This document shows positions 24,096-32,427 of a stretch of 32,970 bases of DNA, piece by piece. The position numbers were made by a program, and so were the translations under genes. Below the pieces are notes generated by a model. That model had not been told where the DNA came from and ran no database searches. It was given only the letters and a program-made list of their open reading frames with translations. The stretch is from assembly GCA_945873755.1 (NCBI GenBank), contig CAMCEM010000018.1, positions 1-32,970 of the forward strand, given 5' to 3'. Source of the stretch: Chitinophaga pinensis. GTDB lineage: Bacteria; Bacteroidota; Bacteroidia; UKL13-3. Numbering within the stretch: the first letter of the stretch is position 1; every line of letters begins with the position of its first letter.

Positions 24096-24905
24096 TTATT
24101 TTTGTTTATTTATTTTATTTAATGCTGTTATTGCTTTGTCTTTAATTTGTTTTGCACTGTTCATGTATTTGCTACTTTCAGTATAATATTCGGTAAACTC
24201 TTCAAATGCAATTATTGTTCCTTGGTAACGTTCAATTTGTTTTTCTGGTATACTGTTTTCAGCTAATAGGTAAGATGATTTTAAAATTAAAAAATCTATT
24301 TCTTCTCTTTGAGCTATTTCAGGAAAATCGTTCACCACATTTCTTAATGAAACAATTGCGCTTTTATATTCTCCAATATTATAATATAATTTAGCATTAT
24401 TATATGCTTTAAATGATAGTTTGAACCTCAGTTTATCCAAATATTTATTGCACTCCTCTACATATTTGCTTTCAGGGTATACATTTACAAATATTTTAAA
24501 CGTTTCTATTGCTTTGTAAGTATCTGTTTGGTCAAGTTCCGAATCTTGCGAATCTAACCAAATACAATAAGCATTCATGTATAAAGCTTCTTCTGAATTG
24601 GCATTAGTTGGATATGTTTCGTAATACATTTTAAACCTGTACCCAGCTAACGAGTACATTTTTAAACCAAAATCACATTGTGCTTGGTAGTATAAAATTT
24701 TTTCAGCTAATGGAGTATTCGATACTTCATTTTCTAATTGATCAAACAATGTTTGAGCCCTAAAAAAATCTTTCTTTTTAAAAAAATATTCGGCTACTTC
24801 AAATTTCGATTTAGGATCATTGCTTTTTAAAGCTTTTTGAAATTTGCTTTTGCAACTTCCTAATACAAGAAAAATGGTAACAATAACTAAACTTAAATAC
24901 TTCAT
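24096..24905 (-). CDS. bamD: Outer membrane assembly lipoprotein BamD
   Basis: This is a 269-residue lipoprotein of the BAM complex. The start is ATG at 24905 (MKYLSLVIVTIFLVLGSC, lipobox with C18). The longer ORF start at 25043 adds 46 residues before the signal peptide, would overlap the divergent gene and crosses the promoter, so it is rejected. The mature part has TPR-like repeats (FEVAEYFFKKKDFFRAQTLFDQL, AEKILYYQAQCDFGLKMYSLAGYRFKMYYETYP, AIETFKIFVNVYPESKY). It is the first gene of the bamD-rpoZ-coaBC-porD operon. Confidence 0.9.
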   Translation of the reverse strand: MKYLSLVIVTIFLVLGSCKSKFQKALKSNDPKSKFEVAEYFFKKKDFFRAQTLFDQLENEVSNTPLAEKILYYQAQCDFGLKMYSLAGYRFKMYYETYPTNANSEEALYMNAYCIWLDSQDSELDQTDTYKAIETFKIFVNVYPESKYVEECNKYLDKLRFKLSFKAYNNAKLYYNIGEYKSAIVSLRNVVNDFPEIAQREEIDFLILKSSYLLAENSIPEKQIERYQGTIIAFEEFTEYYTESSKYMNSAKQIKDKAITALNKINKQK

Positions 24906-24918
24906 TTTTACAGAACTG

Positions 24919-24926
24919 CGAAAGTA
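24919..24926 (-). promoter_or_regulatory. -7 element of the bamD operon promoter
   Basis: The minus strand reads TACTTTCG (TAnnTTCG), 13 nt before the bamD ATG. It is back to back with the NlpC/P60 promoter. Confidence 0.5.
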
Positions 24927-24931
24927 AGTTT

Positions 24932-24960
24932 TTTGAATTAAAATAGAAAACTTATTTTCG
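24932..24960 (+). promoter_or_regulatory. Promoter of the NlpC/P60 gene
   Basis: TTTG (24932-24935), a 17-nt spacer, and TATTTTCG (24953-24960), ending 10 nt before the ATG. It faces away from the bamD promoter within 66 bp of shared intergenic sequence. Confidence 0.55.
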
Positions 24961-24970
24961 TTAAATATTA

Positions 24971-25543
24971 ATGAACTACTTTCCAACAAACATAAAACAA
25001 TTAATCTGTAATATAATATTGATTTTATGGGTTTTAAGTTCATTTTCTCAAGTTGTAAATACTAGTAATAAAGATTCTTTAATTAGGAGCACAAACGATT
25101 CTGTTGCGCTAAATGTTACAAATAATTTAAATATACAAAAAATATTCATAGCTGATTCAATGATTAATTTTGGAAAAAAATACATTGGGTTAAATTACAG
25201 GAGAGGTGGCACCTCAAATAGAGGTTACGATTGTAGTGGTTACACGATGGTAGTTTTTAGAAAATTTGGTCTAAAACTTCCTCATACCAGTGCTGGACAA
25301 GCTTTGTTTGGAATGGAAGTAAAAAGTAAAAATATACAAAAAGGTGACTTAATATTTTTTAAAGGAAGAAGCAGAAGAGGAAAAAAAATAGGGCATGTAG
25401 GTATTGTTATTTCTGAAAAAGGAGAAGCTGTTAAATTTATTCATTCATCAGTAAGCGATGGTGTAAGAGAAGATTGGCTAGCTAATGATTATTACAGAAA
25501 AAGATTTGTTAAAGTAATGCGCGTAGCTAATTGGATTCAATAA
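24971..25543 (+). CDS. NlpC/P60 family cell-wall peptidase
   Basis: This is a 190-residue secreted or periplasmic protein with a hydrophobic N-terminal export signal (LICNIILILWVLSSFSQ). The NlpC/P60 domain holds a complete catalytic triad: C88 in GYDCSGYTM, H142 in KIGHVGIVI, and H158 in KFIHSSVSDGV. The family cleaves D-gamma-glutamyl-diaminopimelate bonds in peptidoglycan peptides. No SH3 or LysM domains are seen. It is divergent from the bamD operon with facing promoters, and dnaN lies downstream with its own promoter. Confidence 0.9.
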   Translation: MNYFPTNIKQLICNIILILWVLSSFSQVVNTSNKDSLIRSTNDSVALNVTNNLNIQKIFIADSMINFGKKYIGLNYRRGGTSNRGYDCSGYTMVVFRKFGLKLPHTSAGQALFGMEVKSKNIQKGDLIFFKGRSRRGKKIGHVGIVISEKGEAVKFIHSSVSDGVREDWLANDYYRKRFVKVMRVANWIQ

Positions 25544-25634
25544 AAACCTGAGTTTAAATTTTTTAAAATAAACATATTAAGTATGTAAACGCATAAAAAA
25601 TTGAATTAAAAAAATACTTTGTGCATAACTTGTG

Positions 25635-25665
25635 TTTTGTAACATGGCTTGCTAGTATAAATTTG
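25635..25665 (+). promoter_or_regulatory. Promoter of dnaN
   Basis: TTTTG (25635-25639), an 18-nt spacer, and TAAATTTG (25658-25665), an exact TAnnTTTG. The dnaN ATG follows 16 nt later. Confidence 0.65.
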
Positions 25666-25681
25666 AGCCTTTACGAAAAGT

Positions 25682-26800
25682 ATGAAATTTATAGTAAATA
25701 GTAGCACGCTTTTAAAGCATTTAACAATGATTGATGGTGTAATTGTTGCAAAACCAATTATACCCATATTGAATAATTTTTTATTCGATATTAAAGATGG
25801 TAATTTAACTATTTCATCAACCGACTTAGAAACCACAATGACCACTAGCATTAAAGTTGATGCTAGCGAAGAAATTTCAGTAGCTGTTCCTTCCAAAACT
25901 ACTATCGAATTATTAAAGCAATTGCCCGACCAACCTTTGGCTTTTTCTATTAACATCGAAAAAGGTTCAATGGAAATTAAATACGGAACTGGTAAATTTA
26001 AATTAACAGTTCAAAATGGTGAAGAGTTTCCAAAAAATCCAGAAATGGACAGCGACCAAAGTTTTACCATTCCAAGTAGAGTTTTACAAAAAGCTATTTC
26101 TAAAACTGTATTTGCTAGTAGTAACGATGAATTAAGACTTAATTTAACTGGTGTTTACGTTCAATTGTTTAAAAAGAGTATCACTTTTGTTGCTACTGAC
26201 GCTAACAGATTGGTTAGATATTCGAGAACAGACGTAAAACCTGGTGTTGATGAAAGTTTTATAATGCCTAAAAAAGCATTGAACTTACTAAAAAATTCGT
26301 TACCTAGTGATTTAAGCGAAGTAACTGTTAATTTCAATAAATCGAATGCATTTTTCTCATTTAGCGATTTTAGTTTAATATGTCGTTTAATTGACGAAAA
26401 ATACCCTGACTACAAAGCTGTTATACCTGTTGAAAATCCAAATAAATTAACTATTGACAAAAACGAGTTTCAATTGGCAGTTAAACGTATTTCTATCACT
26501 TCAAATAAAACTACTTACCAAATTAGATTAAAGTTTGTAGGTAGCGAATTAACAATTAGTTCAGAGGATATTGATTATGAAAACGAAGGAGTTGAAAAAT
26601 TAGCTGCTAATTATGAAGGAGAAGATTTAGAAATTGGTTTTAATTCAAAATACTTAGGTGAAGTAATTGGTGCTATTGATGCAACAAATATGACTTTAGA
26701 AATGAGTTTACCAAACAGAGCTGGAGTTATTTCGCCTGCTGAAACTGAAGATGGAGAAGATATTTTGATGTTGGTAATGCCTATGATGTTAAACAATTAG
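25682..26800 (+). CDS. dnaN: DNA polymerase III beta sliding clamp
   Basis: This is the 372-residue processivity clamp, forming a dimeric ring. The N-terminal start MKFIVNSSTLLKHLTMIDGVI and later IPILNNFLFDIKDGNLTISSTDLETTM are typical. FASSNDELRLNLTGVYVQ with VATDANRLVRY marks the second domain (about 140-180), and the C-terminus LMLVMPMMLNN has the final P-M-x-L-like end. It stands alone, away from dnaA, as is common in Bacteroidota. The terminator is at 26828. Confidence 0.97.
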   Translation: MKFIVNSSTLLKHLTMIDGVIVAKPIIPILNNFLFDIKDGNLTISSTDLETTMTTSIKVDASEEISVAVPSKTTIELLKQLPDQPLAFSINIEKGSMEIKYGTGKFKLTVQNGEEFPKNPEMDSDQSFTIPSRVLQKAISKTVFASSNDELRLNLTGVYVQLFKKSITFVATDANRLVRYSRTDVKPGVDESFIMPKKALNLLKNSLPSDLSEVTVNFNKSNAFFSFSDFSLICRLIDEKYPDYKAVIPVENPNKLTIDKNEFQLAVKRISITSNKTTYQIRLKFVGSELTISSEDIDYENEGVEKLAANYEGEDLEIGFNSKYLGEVIGAIDATNMTLEMSLPNRAGVISPAETEDGEDILMLVMPMMLNN

Positions 26801-26827
26801 TAATATTTAAAATACTTATAAATATTT

Positions 26828-26864
26828 AAAAGCTTCCATTCAATTTTGTGGAAGCTTTTTTTTT
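26828..26864 (+). terminator. Rho-independent terminator of dnaN
   Basis: AAAAGCTTCCA (26828-26838) pairs with TGGAAGCTTTT (26849-26859) over a 10-nt loop, then a T run to 26864. Confidence 0.88.
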
Positions 26865-26886
26865 ACCTAAAATCAAATCAATTAAA

Positions 26887-28272
26887 ATGAAAAAAATTAC
26901 ATTTACCTATATTTTACTTTTTACATATGGTTTTTTGTTTTCACAAAATAAAATACAAAGCATTAAAAAAGTAATTGCTGGCCCCATGCTAGGTTATACT
27001 GAACAAACTGAATGTTTAATTTGGATTCAAACAGTTTGTGCAAAATCAATTACTATTAAATATGCCGAAATTAATGGCCAAGAAGAAGGTGAAATGACTA
27101 TGACTAATAAAAGTGAAAACATTTGTTTGCCAAATATATCAAAATTTGTAGTTACCAATTTAAAGCAAAATGCAAGTTACACTTACGAGGTTTTTTTAGA
27201 TAATAAACCAATAAAATTCCCCTATAATTTAAAATTTAAAACCAAAAAAACTTGGGCAGATTGGAGTAAAGAAAATCCTTTTGATATTAACTTTTTGGTT
27301 GGTTCATGCACTTATATAAACGATAGTGCTTTTGATAGGCCAGGAAAAGCTTATGGACAAGAAAGTAGCATTTTTACTAAAATGGCTGAACAAAATGCCG
27401 ATTTTATGCTTTGGCTTGGCGACAATACTTACACCCGCGAAGCAGATTATAGCAGTGCCAGTGGTATAAAATACCGTTATTTTCATACAAGAAGTGACTC
27501 CTTTTTACAAAAGTTTTTAAGCAGACAAAATAATTATGCCATTTGGGATGACCATGATTATGGCGAAAATGATGCTAACAAAACCTACGATTTAAGTGAC
27601 ATAAGCAAAGAATGTTTTGTTAATTATTGGGGAAATAAAACCTGTGGCGAAGATGGAAAAGGTATTTACTTTAGCTTTAAACAAAGCGATGCTGAATTTT
27701 TTATGCTTGACGACAGGACTTTTAGAGATGAAAGTTTACTAGATGAAGAAAAATTTATTAATAAAACCCAATTAGGCGAACAACAATTGATATGGCTTAA
27801 AAACAAACTAAAACATAGCAAAAGCACTTTCAAATTTATAAGTATGGGTGGGCAATTTTTAAATACGGAAACCAATTACGAGTCTTATAATTTATATAAG
27901 CGCGAGCGTGCAGAAATACTTAAATTTATTGCCGAACAAAAAATAAGTGGCGTATTGTTTTTAAGTGGCGATAGGCACCATACTGAATTATTGAAGTATG
28001 AGCCAAATTCGAAACCCGAATATATTGTTCCTTACCCAATGTTCGATTTAACAAGCTCGCCATTGACTGCAGGAACTACCAATGTTTTAAAAAGTAGTGA
28101 GGCAAATAATCCTTACCGAGTTGCAAACACTTTGGTTGCTGAAAACAACTATTGTGGAATAAAAATATCTGGAATTAAAGGAAACAGACAATTACTAATT
28201 TCTTGTTTTGATAAAGGTGGAATTGTAAAATGGACTTACACCACTAACGAAAATTTATTAAAAGTAAAATAA
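26887..28272 (+). CDS. PhoD-like alkaline phosphatase family protein
   Basis: This is a 461-residue secreted metallophosphatase. The start is ATG 26887, which opens a signal peptide (MKKITFTYILLFTYGFLFSQ); the upstream ATG at 26848 lies inside the dnaN terminator and is rejected. An N-terminal Ig-like domain (PMLGYTEQTECLIWIQT...) precedes the phosphatase domain with NFLVGSCTY, DFMLWLGDNTYTRE, YAIWDDHDYGEND, EFFMLDDRTFRD and GVLFLSGDRHHTEL, which supply metal-binding D, N and H residues. Members hydrolyse phosphodiesters or monoesters such as teichoic acids or nucleotides; the substrate here is unknown. The next gene starts 4 bp later, suggesting an operon. Confidence 0.88.
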   Translation: MKKITFTYILLFTYGFLFSQNKIQSIKKVIAGPMLGYTEQTECLIWIQTVCAKSITIKYAEINGQEEGEMTMTNKSENICLPNISKFVVTNLKQNASYTYEVFLDNKPIKFPYNLKFKTKKTWADWSKENPFDINFLVGSCTYINDSAFDRPGKAYGQESSIFTKMAEQNADFMLWLGDNTYTREADYSSASGIKYRYFHTRSDSFLQKFLSRQNNYAIWDDHDYGENDANKTYDLSDISKECFVNYWGNKTCGEDGKGIYFSFKQSDAEFFMLDDRTFRDESLLDEEKFINKTQLGEQQLIWLKNKLKHSKSTFKFISMGGQFLNTETNYESYNLYKRERAEILKFIAEQKISGVLFLSGDRHHTELLKYEPNSKPEYIVPYPMFDLTSSPLTAGTTNVLKSSEANNPYRVANTLVAENNYCGIKISGIKGNRQLLISCFDKGGIVKWTYTTNENLLKVK

Positions 28273-28276
28273 CTTC

Positions 28277-28507
28277 ATGCAAACATATTCCAAAAGCCAA
28301 TTGGCTTTGCGCAATGGACAAGATAAAGACGAAATATGGGTAGCTTATAAAGGTAAAATTTATGATGTAACCAAGAGCCGTCTTTGGCGCAATGGCAAGC
28401 ATTATGAGCATTGGGCAGGACAAGATTTAACAGATGAACTTGCCGATGCCCCTCATTTAGATACAGTATTTGATAAGTTTAATTGTATTGGCGAATTAGT
28501 TTTATAA
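28277..28507 (+). CDS. Cytochrome b5-like heme/steroid-binding domain protein
   Basis: This 76-residue single-domain protein has the cytochrome b5-like pattern: WVAYKGKIYDVTKSRLWRNGKHYEHWAGQDLTDELADAPH, then VFDKFNCIGEL. Candidate heme ligands are H45 (or H42) and H60. No signal peptide or membrane span, so it is probably cytoplasmic. It starts 4 bp after the PhoD-like gene and is followed 35 bp later by the EEP hydrolase, so all three may be co-transcribed. The partner oxidoreductase is unknown. Confidence 0.82.
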   Translation: MQTYSKSQLALRNGQDKDEIWVAYKGKIYDVTKSRLWRNGKHYEHWAGQDLTDELADAPHLDTVFDKFNCIGELVL

Positions 28508-28542
28508 TTGTTTAAATAAATACTAACAAACCTTGAAAATAA

Positions 28543-29376
28543 ATGATAAAAAAGCTTTGCTTTATAATATTATCTGTTTGTGTTTTTACTCAATTAAAAG
28601 CACAACAAATTAAAATAGTAACCTATAATATTCGTTACAATAACCCTGCTGATGGAGAAAATAGCTGGCCATTGCGAAAAGGTAAGTTTGATACCTTGTT
28701 AAACAATTTAAATGCCGATATATGGTGTTTTCAAGAAGTATTAAATAGTCAGTTAATTGATTTAAAAATAATATTACCAAACTATTCATATACTGGAGTT
28801 GGGCGCAATGATGGGAAAGAAGCTGGCGAGTACTCCCCTATTTTTTATAACGATAGCCTTTTTGAATTAATTCATTCAGGTACTTTTTGGCTATCGGCTA
28901 CACCTAACGATACGGGAAGTAAAGGATGGGATGCCGCCATAACTCGCATTTGCTCTTGGGCAAAACTTAAACATATACTTTCGGGTAAAGTTTTTTTTGT
29001 TTTCAATACACATTTCGACCATGTAGGTGTATTAGCCCGAGAAAATAGTGCAACCCTAATTTTAACAAAAATGAATGAATTGTCCAATAAAGAACCTATT
29101 ATTTTGGCAGGCGATTTTAACAGTGAACCAACTGATAAAGCTTATAAAAACATTATAAAAAATAAAATTATTCGCTTTAAAGATTCGTTTATAAAACAAA
29201 AAGAAAATTGCACTTTTACTGGCTTTAAAGTAAATGGTGGCATTTGTAAGCGCATTGATTTTATATTTATAAATAAATATTTCAAAGTAAAATTATTCGA
29301 AATAATTAACCAAAATGACAGTAAAAATTATCCTTCTGATCATTTGCCAATTTTGACTATTTTAAAAATGAAATAA
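28543..29376 (+). CDS. Endonuclease/exonuclease/phosphatase family protein, secreted
   Basis: This 277-residue protein has a signal peptide (MIKKLCFIILSVCVFTQLKAQ). The EEP fold motifs are complete: KIVTYNIRYNN (N ligand), DIWCFQEV (E), VFNTHFDHVG (H), IILAGDFNSEP (D, N), RIDFIFI, and YPSDHLPIL (catalytic D-H). Members act on nucleic acids, phospholipids or phosphoinositides. It lies next to a PhoD-like phosphatase, so both may scavenge extracellular phosphate esters. That is inference; there is no visible Pho-box. Confidence 0.9.
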   Translation: MIKKLCFIILSVCVFTQLKAQQIKIVTYNIRYNNPADGENSWPLRKGKFDTLLNNLNADIWCFQEVLNSQLIDLKIILPNYSYTGVGRNDGKEAGEYSPIFYNDSLFELIHSGTFWLSATPNDTGSKGWDAAITRICSWAKLKHILSGKVFFVFNTHFDHVGVLARENSATLILTKMNELSNKEPIILAGDFNSEPTDKAYKNIIKNKIIRFKDSFIKQKENCTFTGFKVNGGICKRIDFIFINKYFKVKLFEIINQNDSKNYPSDHLPILTILKMK

Positions 29377-29460
29377 TATATTATTTACTATTAATTCATA
29401 ACTCATTTTCAATTCCTTAATAAAAAAAAACTTAATTACTTCAATAATGTTCCATTAAGT

Positions 29461-30051
29461 ATGAAAGTATATTTTATTGTAATATTGGTTTTGATTATAG
29501 TGGTGTTTATAGCCTTAAAATCTTTTGCAAAAAACAACGTAGAAGAACAACCTTACCAAGTAATTAAAGTTTACGATAGTTTTGAAGTAAGATTTTACCC
29601 AACTGCTACCATAGCTTCCATTAATTCTAATGCAAAAACCTATAAAGATTTAGGAAGTTCTGGATTTAGAAAACTTGCAAATTATATTTTTGGTGGAAAT
29701 AAAGATAAAAAAAGTATTGCCATGACCGCTCCTGTTTATATGGATATTAACGACTCACAATCAACTATGAGTTTTGTTATGCCCAATAATTATAACAGTA
29801 AAAATTTGCCAAATCCAAACGATTCTTCAATTACAATAAAAGAAACAGAAAGTGTTTATGTTGCGGTTATTAAATTTGGTGGGTTTGCTTCCGATATTAA
29901 AATAAAAGAATATACCGATAAATTAAAAAAGCAATTACTCGAAAAACAAATCAGTTTTTATGGAAACTTTAACTATTTAGGATATAATCCTCCATTTCAA
30001 GTTATTAATAGAAGAAACGAAATATTGGTAAATATTAAATGGACTAAATAA
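29461..30051 (+). CDS. SOUL family heme-binding protein
   Basis: This is a 196-residue protein with one N-terminal membrane anchor or signal (about residues 3-24, VYFIVILVLIIVVFIALKSF). The SOUL/HBP fold includes QPYQVIKVYDSFEVRFYPTATIA, GFRKLANYIFGGN, IAMTAPVYM and SFVMPNNY, then VAVIKFGGFAS and the C-terminal GYNPPFQVINRRNEILV. The function in bacteria is not settled; heme binding in SOUL proteins varies. It lies about 950 bp after the b5-like gene, with the EEP gene between. Confidence 0.9.
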   Translation: MKVYFIVILVLIIVVFIALKSFAKNNVEEQPYQVIKVYDSFEVRFYPTATIASINSNAKTYKDLGSSGFRKLANYIFGGNKDKKSIAMTAPVYMDINDSQSTMSFVMPNNYNSKNLPNPNDSSITIKETESVYVAVIKFGGFASDIKIKEYTDKLKKQLLEKQISFYGNFNYLGYNPPFQVINRRNEILVNIKWTK

Positions 30052-30438
30052 AAAAAGTTGTTTTACAAACTCACTCTTTAACTTAACTATTTATACTAAA
30101 AAACTTTTATACGAAAACCACAAGCAAATTTCTTGTTTAATATTGAAAATTTTCATCATTTAAATTTATAATTTATTCAAATTCCTAGTTCTATGTAATT
30201 GTAAATTAATTGATATAATAGCAGGTTGCTATCGGTTGTTTTCACATTTTTGCAATTCGGCATGACGAATTATTTCTAGCTAATGTAAAACAACTATTTA
30301 AAGCCAAATAGATAATTGCAGAATGACTAAATTGTGTGAAAATACAATAAGTATGTTTAGTAAAATAAACTCCATAAAAAAAGCCTACTTAAAATAAATT
30401 AAGCAGGCTTTAATAATATAAGCTAAAAGTTAATTTGA
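30052..30438. other. Intergenic region with an imperfect palindrome, no gene seen
   Basis: I find no supported gene. The one structure is an imperfect long inverted repeat with arms at 30239-30273 and 30312-30342 (TTTTCACATTTTTGCAATTC against AATTGTGTGAAAA with gaps). It contains CGGCATGACGAA and CAGAATGAC segments that look like dispersed intergenic repeats. The rpsA terminator lies at 30375-30411. Confidence 0.5.
30375..30411 (-). terminator. Rho-independent terminator of rpsA
   Basis: Stem 30380-30392 (AAAGCCTACTTAA) with 30399-30411, one mismatch, 6-nt loop. On the minus strand a run of seven T follows. It sits 28 bp after the rpsA stop. Confidence 0.85.
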
Positions 30439-32232
30439 TTATTTATTATCAAAAGATTCTTTTAAAGCCATTAGTCCTTCAACATCAGCAAACGTTGATT
30501 TTTCGTTGCTATCGTTGTTTTTCTTAGCTGCTTTGGTTGCTTTTTCTTTTTCATCGTTTTTCGATTTTCTTTCGTCTACTTGCTTCACTTCTACTTCGTT
30601 TTTCCAAACTGCAGTATGCGATAAAACGATGCGTTTGTTTTCTTTGTTAAACTCAGTTACACGGAATTGTAAAACCTCATCTTCTTTTGCAGTTTTCTTG
30701 TCTTCTTTGTAAAGTTGTTTAATTGGAGCATAACCCTCAACACCATAAGGTAAAGCAATAGTTGCACTCTTTTCTTCAACTTTCAAAATAGTACCTTCGT
30801 GTACCGAACCTAAAGCAAATAAAGTTTCAAATGCATCCCAAGGATTTTCATCCAATTGTTTATGTCCTAAACTTAAACGGTGGTTTTCATTATCAACTTC
30901 TAAAACCAAAACATCTAATTCTTGGTCTTTTTTCACAAACTCATTAGGATGTTTAATTTTCTTTGTCCAGCTTAAATCACTTACGTGCACTAATCCATCA
31001 ACACCTTCTTCCAACTCTACAAATAACCCGTAGTTTGTTAAGTTTCTTACAATGCCCTTATGTTTACTACCAACAGGATATTTATTTGCAATATCAACCC
31101 AAGGATCAGTTTTTAATTGCTTAATGCCTAAGCTCATTTTACGCTCTTCTTTTTCAAGAGTTAAAATTACTGCTTCCATTTCGTCACCAATCTTCATAAA
31201 ATCAGATGGGTTGCGTAAATGTTGGCTCCAGCTCATTTCACTTACGTGAATTAAACCTTCCACACCCGGAGCAATTTCTAAGAAAGCACCGTAATCGGCA
31301 ATATTTACTATTTTACCTGTAACCTTACCTCCTACTACTAATTCAGTACTTAAACTATCCCAAGGATGAGCTTGTAATTGTTTTAATCCTAATGAAATAC
31401 GTTTTTTCTCATCGTCAAAATCAACCACTACTACGTTAATTTTTTGGTCTAACTGTAATACTTCTTCTGGGTGATTTACGCGACCCCAAGAAATATCAGT
31501 AATATGTAATAATCCATCTACACCACCTAAATCAATAAATACTCCAAACGAAGTCATGTTTTTAACAGTTCCTTCTAATACTTGGCCTTTTTCTAATCTA
31601 GATAAAATGTCAGATTTTTGTGCTTCAATATCTTCTTCGATTAATACTTTATGTGAGATAACAACGTTTTTGAAAACATTGTTCACTTTAACCACTTTAA
31701 ATGGCATGGTTTGACCAACATAAACATCATAATCTTTTATAGGTTTTGTATCAATTTGCGAACCTGGTAAGAAAGTATCCATTCCTAAAACTTCAACTAC
31801 TAATCCACCTTTGGTACGCGATTTTACATAACCGTTTACAATTTGATCGTTTTCGTGTGCATGCATAATGTTGTCCCATGCACGTTCACTTACTGCTTTT
31901 TTCCTACTCAAAATTAATTGACCTAAAGCATCTTCTTTTGTTTCTAACAAAACTTCAACTTCATCACCAATTTTCAAATCTGGCAAATCTCTGAATTCTG
32001 TTCTTGCTACTAAACCATCAGATTTGAAACCAATGTTTAATACTACTTCTTTTTCTGTAAAGCCTACTACTGTACCTTTAACAATTTCTTTTTCTGTAAT
32101 GGCTGAAAGAGTTTTTTCGTAAGCAGCAGCCATTTGCTCACGTTCGTTTTGGTTGTAATCACCAAAACCAGCGTTGTCCATTTCCCAGTCAAAATCTGGC
32201 AAGTTTGTTGTTTTGTTTGTGTTTTCTGTCAA
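30439..32232 (-). CDS. rpsA: 30S ribosomal protein S1
   Basis: This is a 597-residue mRNA-binding S1 protein with tandem S1 domains (for example KGTVVGFTEKEVVLNIGFKSDG, EGTVKNMTSFGVFIDLGGVDGLLHITDISW, TGKIVNIADYGAFLEIAPGVEGLIHVSEMSW, KGIVRNLTNYGLFVELEEGVDGLVHVSDLSW), about six in all, and a lysine-rich C-terminal tail. I choose TTG at 32232 (MTENTNKTTNLPDF...). AAAGGAG lies 10 nt upstream, the acidic N-terminus matches related S1 proteins, and the in-frame ATG at 32295 adds a basic stretch unlike the family. The start codon and SD are both unusual for the phylum. Confidence 0.93.
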   Translation of the reverse strand: MTENTNKTTNLPDFDWEMDNAGFGDYNQNEREQMAAAYEKTLSAITEKEIVKGTVVGFTEKEVVLNIGFKSDGLVARTEFRDLPDLKIGDEVEVLLETKEDALGQLILSRKKAVSERAWDNIMHAHENDQIVNGYVKSRTKGGLVVEVLGMDTFLPGSQIDTKPIKDYDVYVGQTMPFKVVKVNNVFKNVVISHKVLIEEDIEAQKSDILSRLEKGQVLEGTVKNMTSFGVFIDLGGVDGLLHITDISWGRVNHPEEVLQLDQKINVVVVDFDDEKKRISLGLKQLQAHPWDSLSTELVVGGKVTGKIVNIADYGAFLEIAPGVEGLIHVSEMSWSQHLRNPSDFMKIGDEMEAVILTLEKEERKMSLGIKQLKTDPWVDIANKYPVGSKHKGIVRNLTNYGLFVELEEGVDGLVHVSDLSWTKKIKHPNEFVKKDQELDVLVLEVDNENHRLSLGHKQLDENPWDAFETLFALGSVHEGTILKVEEKSATIALPYGVEGYAPIKQLYKEDKKTAKEDEVLQFRVTEFNKENKRIVLSHTAVWKNEVEVKQVDERKSKNDEKEKATKAAKKNNDSNEKSTFADVEGLMALKESFDNK

Positions 32233-32242
32233 TTTATATGAT

Positions 32243-32249
32243 CTCCTTT
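32243..32249 (-). promoter_or_regulatory. Shine-Dalgarno sequence of rpsA
   Basis: The minus strand reads AAAGGAG, 10 nt before the proposed TTG start. It is the same distance as in rpsR, and this decides the start codon. Confidence 0.65.
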
Positions 32250-32399
32250 CGCTTAAAAAAGCCTGCAAGTATAGGCGTAAATAATTGAACAGCAAAATGT
32301 TTTTTTAAATATTTTATTATTAATTTATTGACAGTTAGTTTTTAGCAAAACATTTTCGTAAATAAATTTAAATTTAACTCTCCTTATATCAAAATTATA

Positions 32400-32407
32400 T
32401 AATTTTG
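32400..32407 (+). promoter_or_regulatory. -7 promoter element of the DinB-family gene
   Basis: TAATTTTG, an exact TAnnTTTG, 20 nt before the ATG. No TTG at the usual distance. Confidence 0.4.
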
Positions 32408-32427
32408 AACAAATAAAATTACTAAAA

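Noticed and set aside
24906..25043. Longer start for bamD (46 more residues)
   Set aside because: It would place the lipoprotein signal peptide inside the protein, cross the promoter and overlap the divergent NlpC/P60 gene.
25606..25956. 116-residue minus-strand ORF overlapping dnaN
   Set aside because: It overlaps the start and promoter of a clear dnaN and has no recognisable family.
26848..26886. Longer start for the PhoD-like gene
   Set aside because: The extra codons lie in the dnaN terminator hairpin and T run, and they precede a standard signal peptide.
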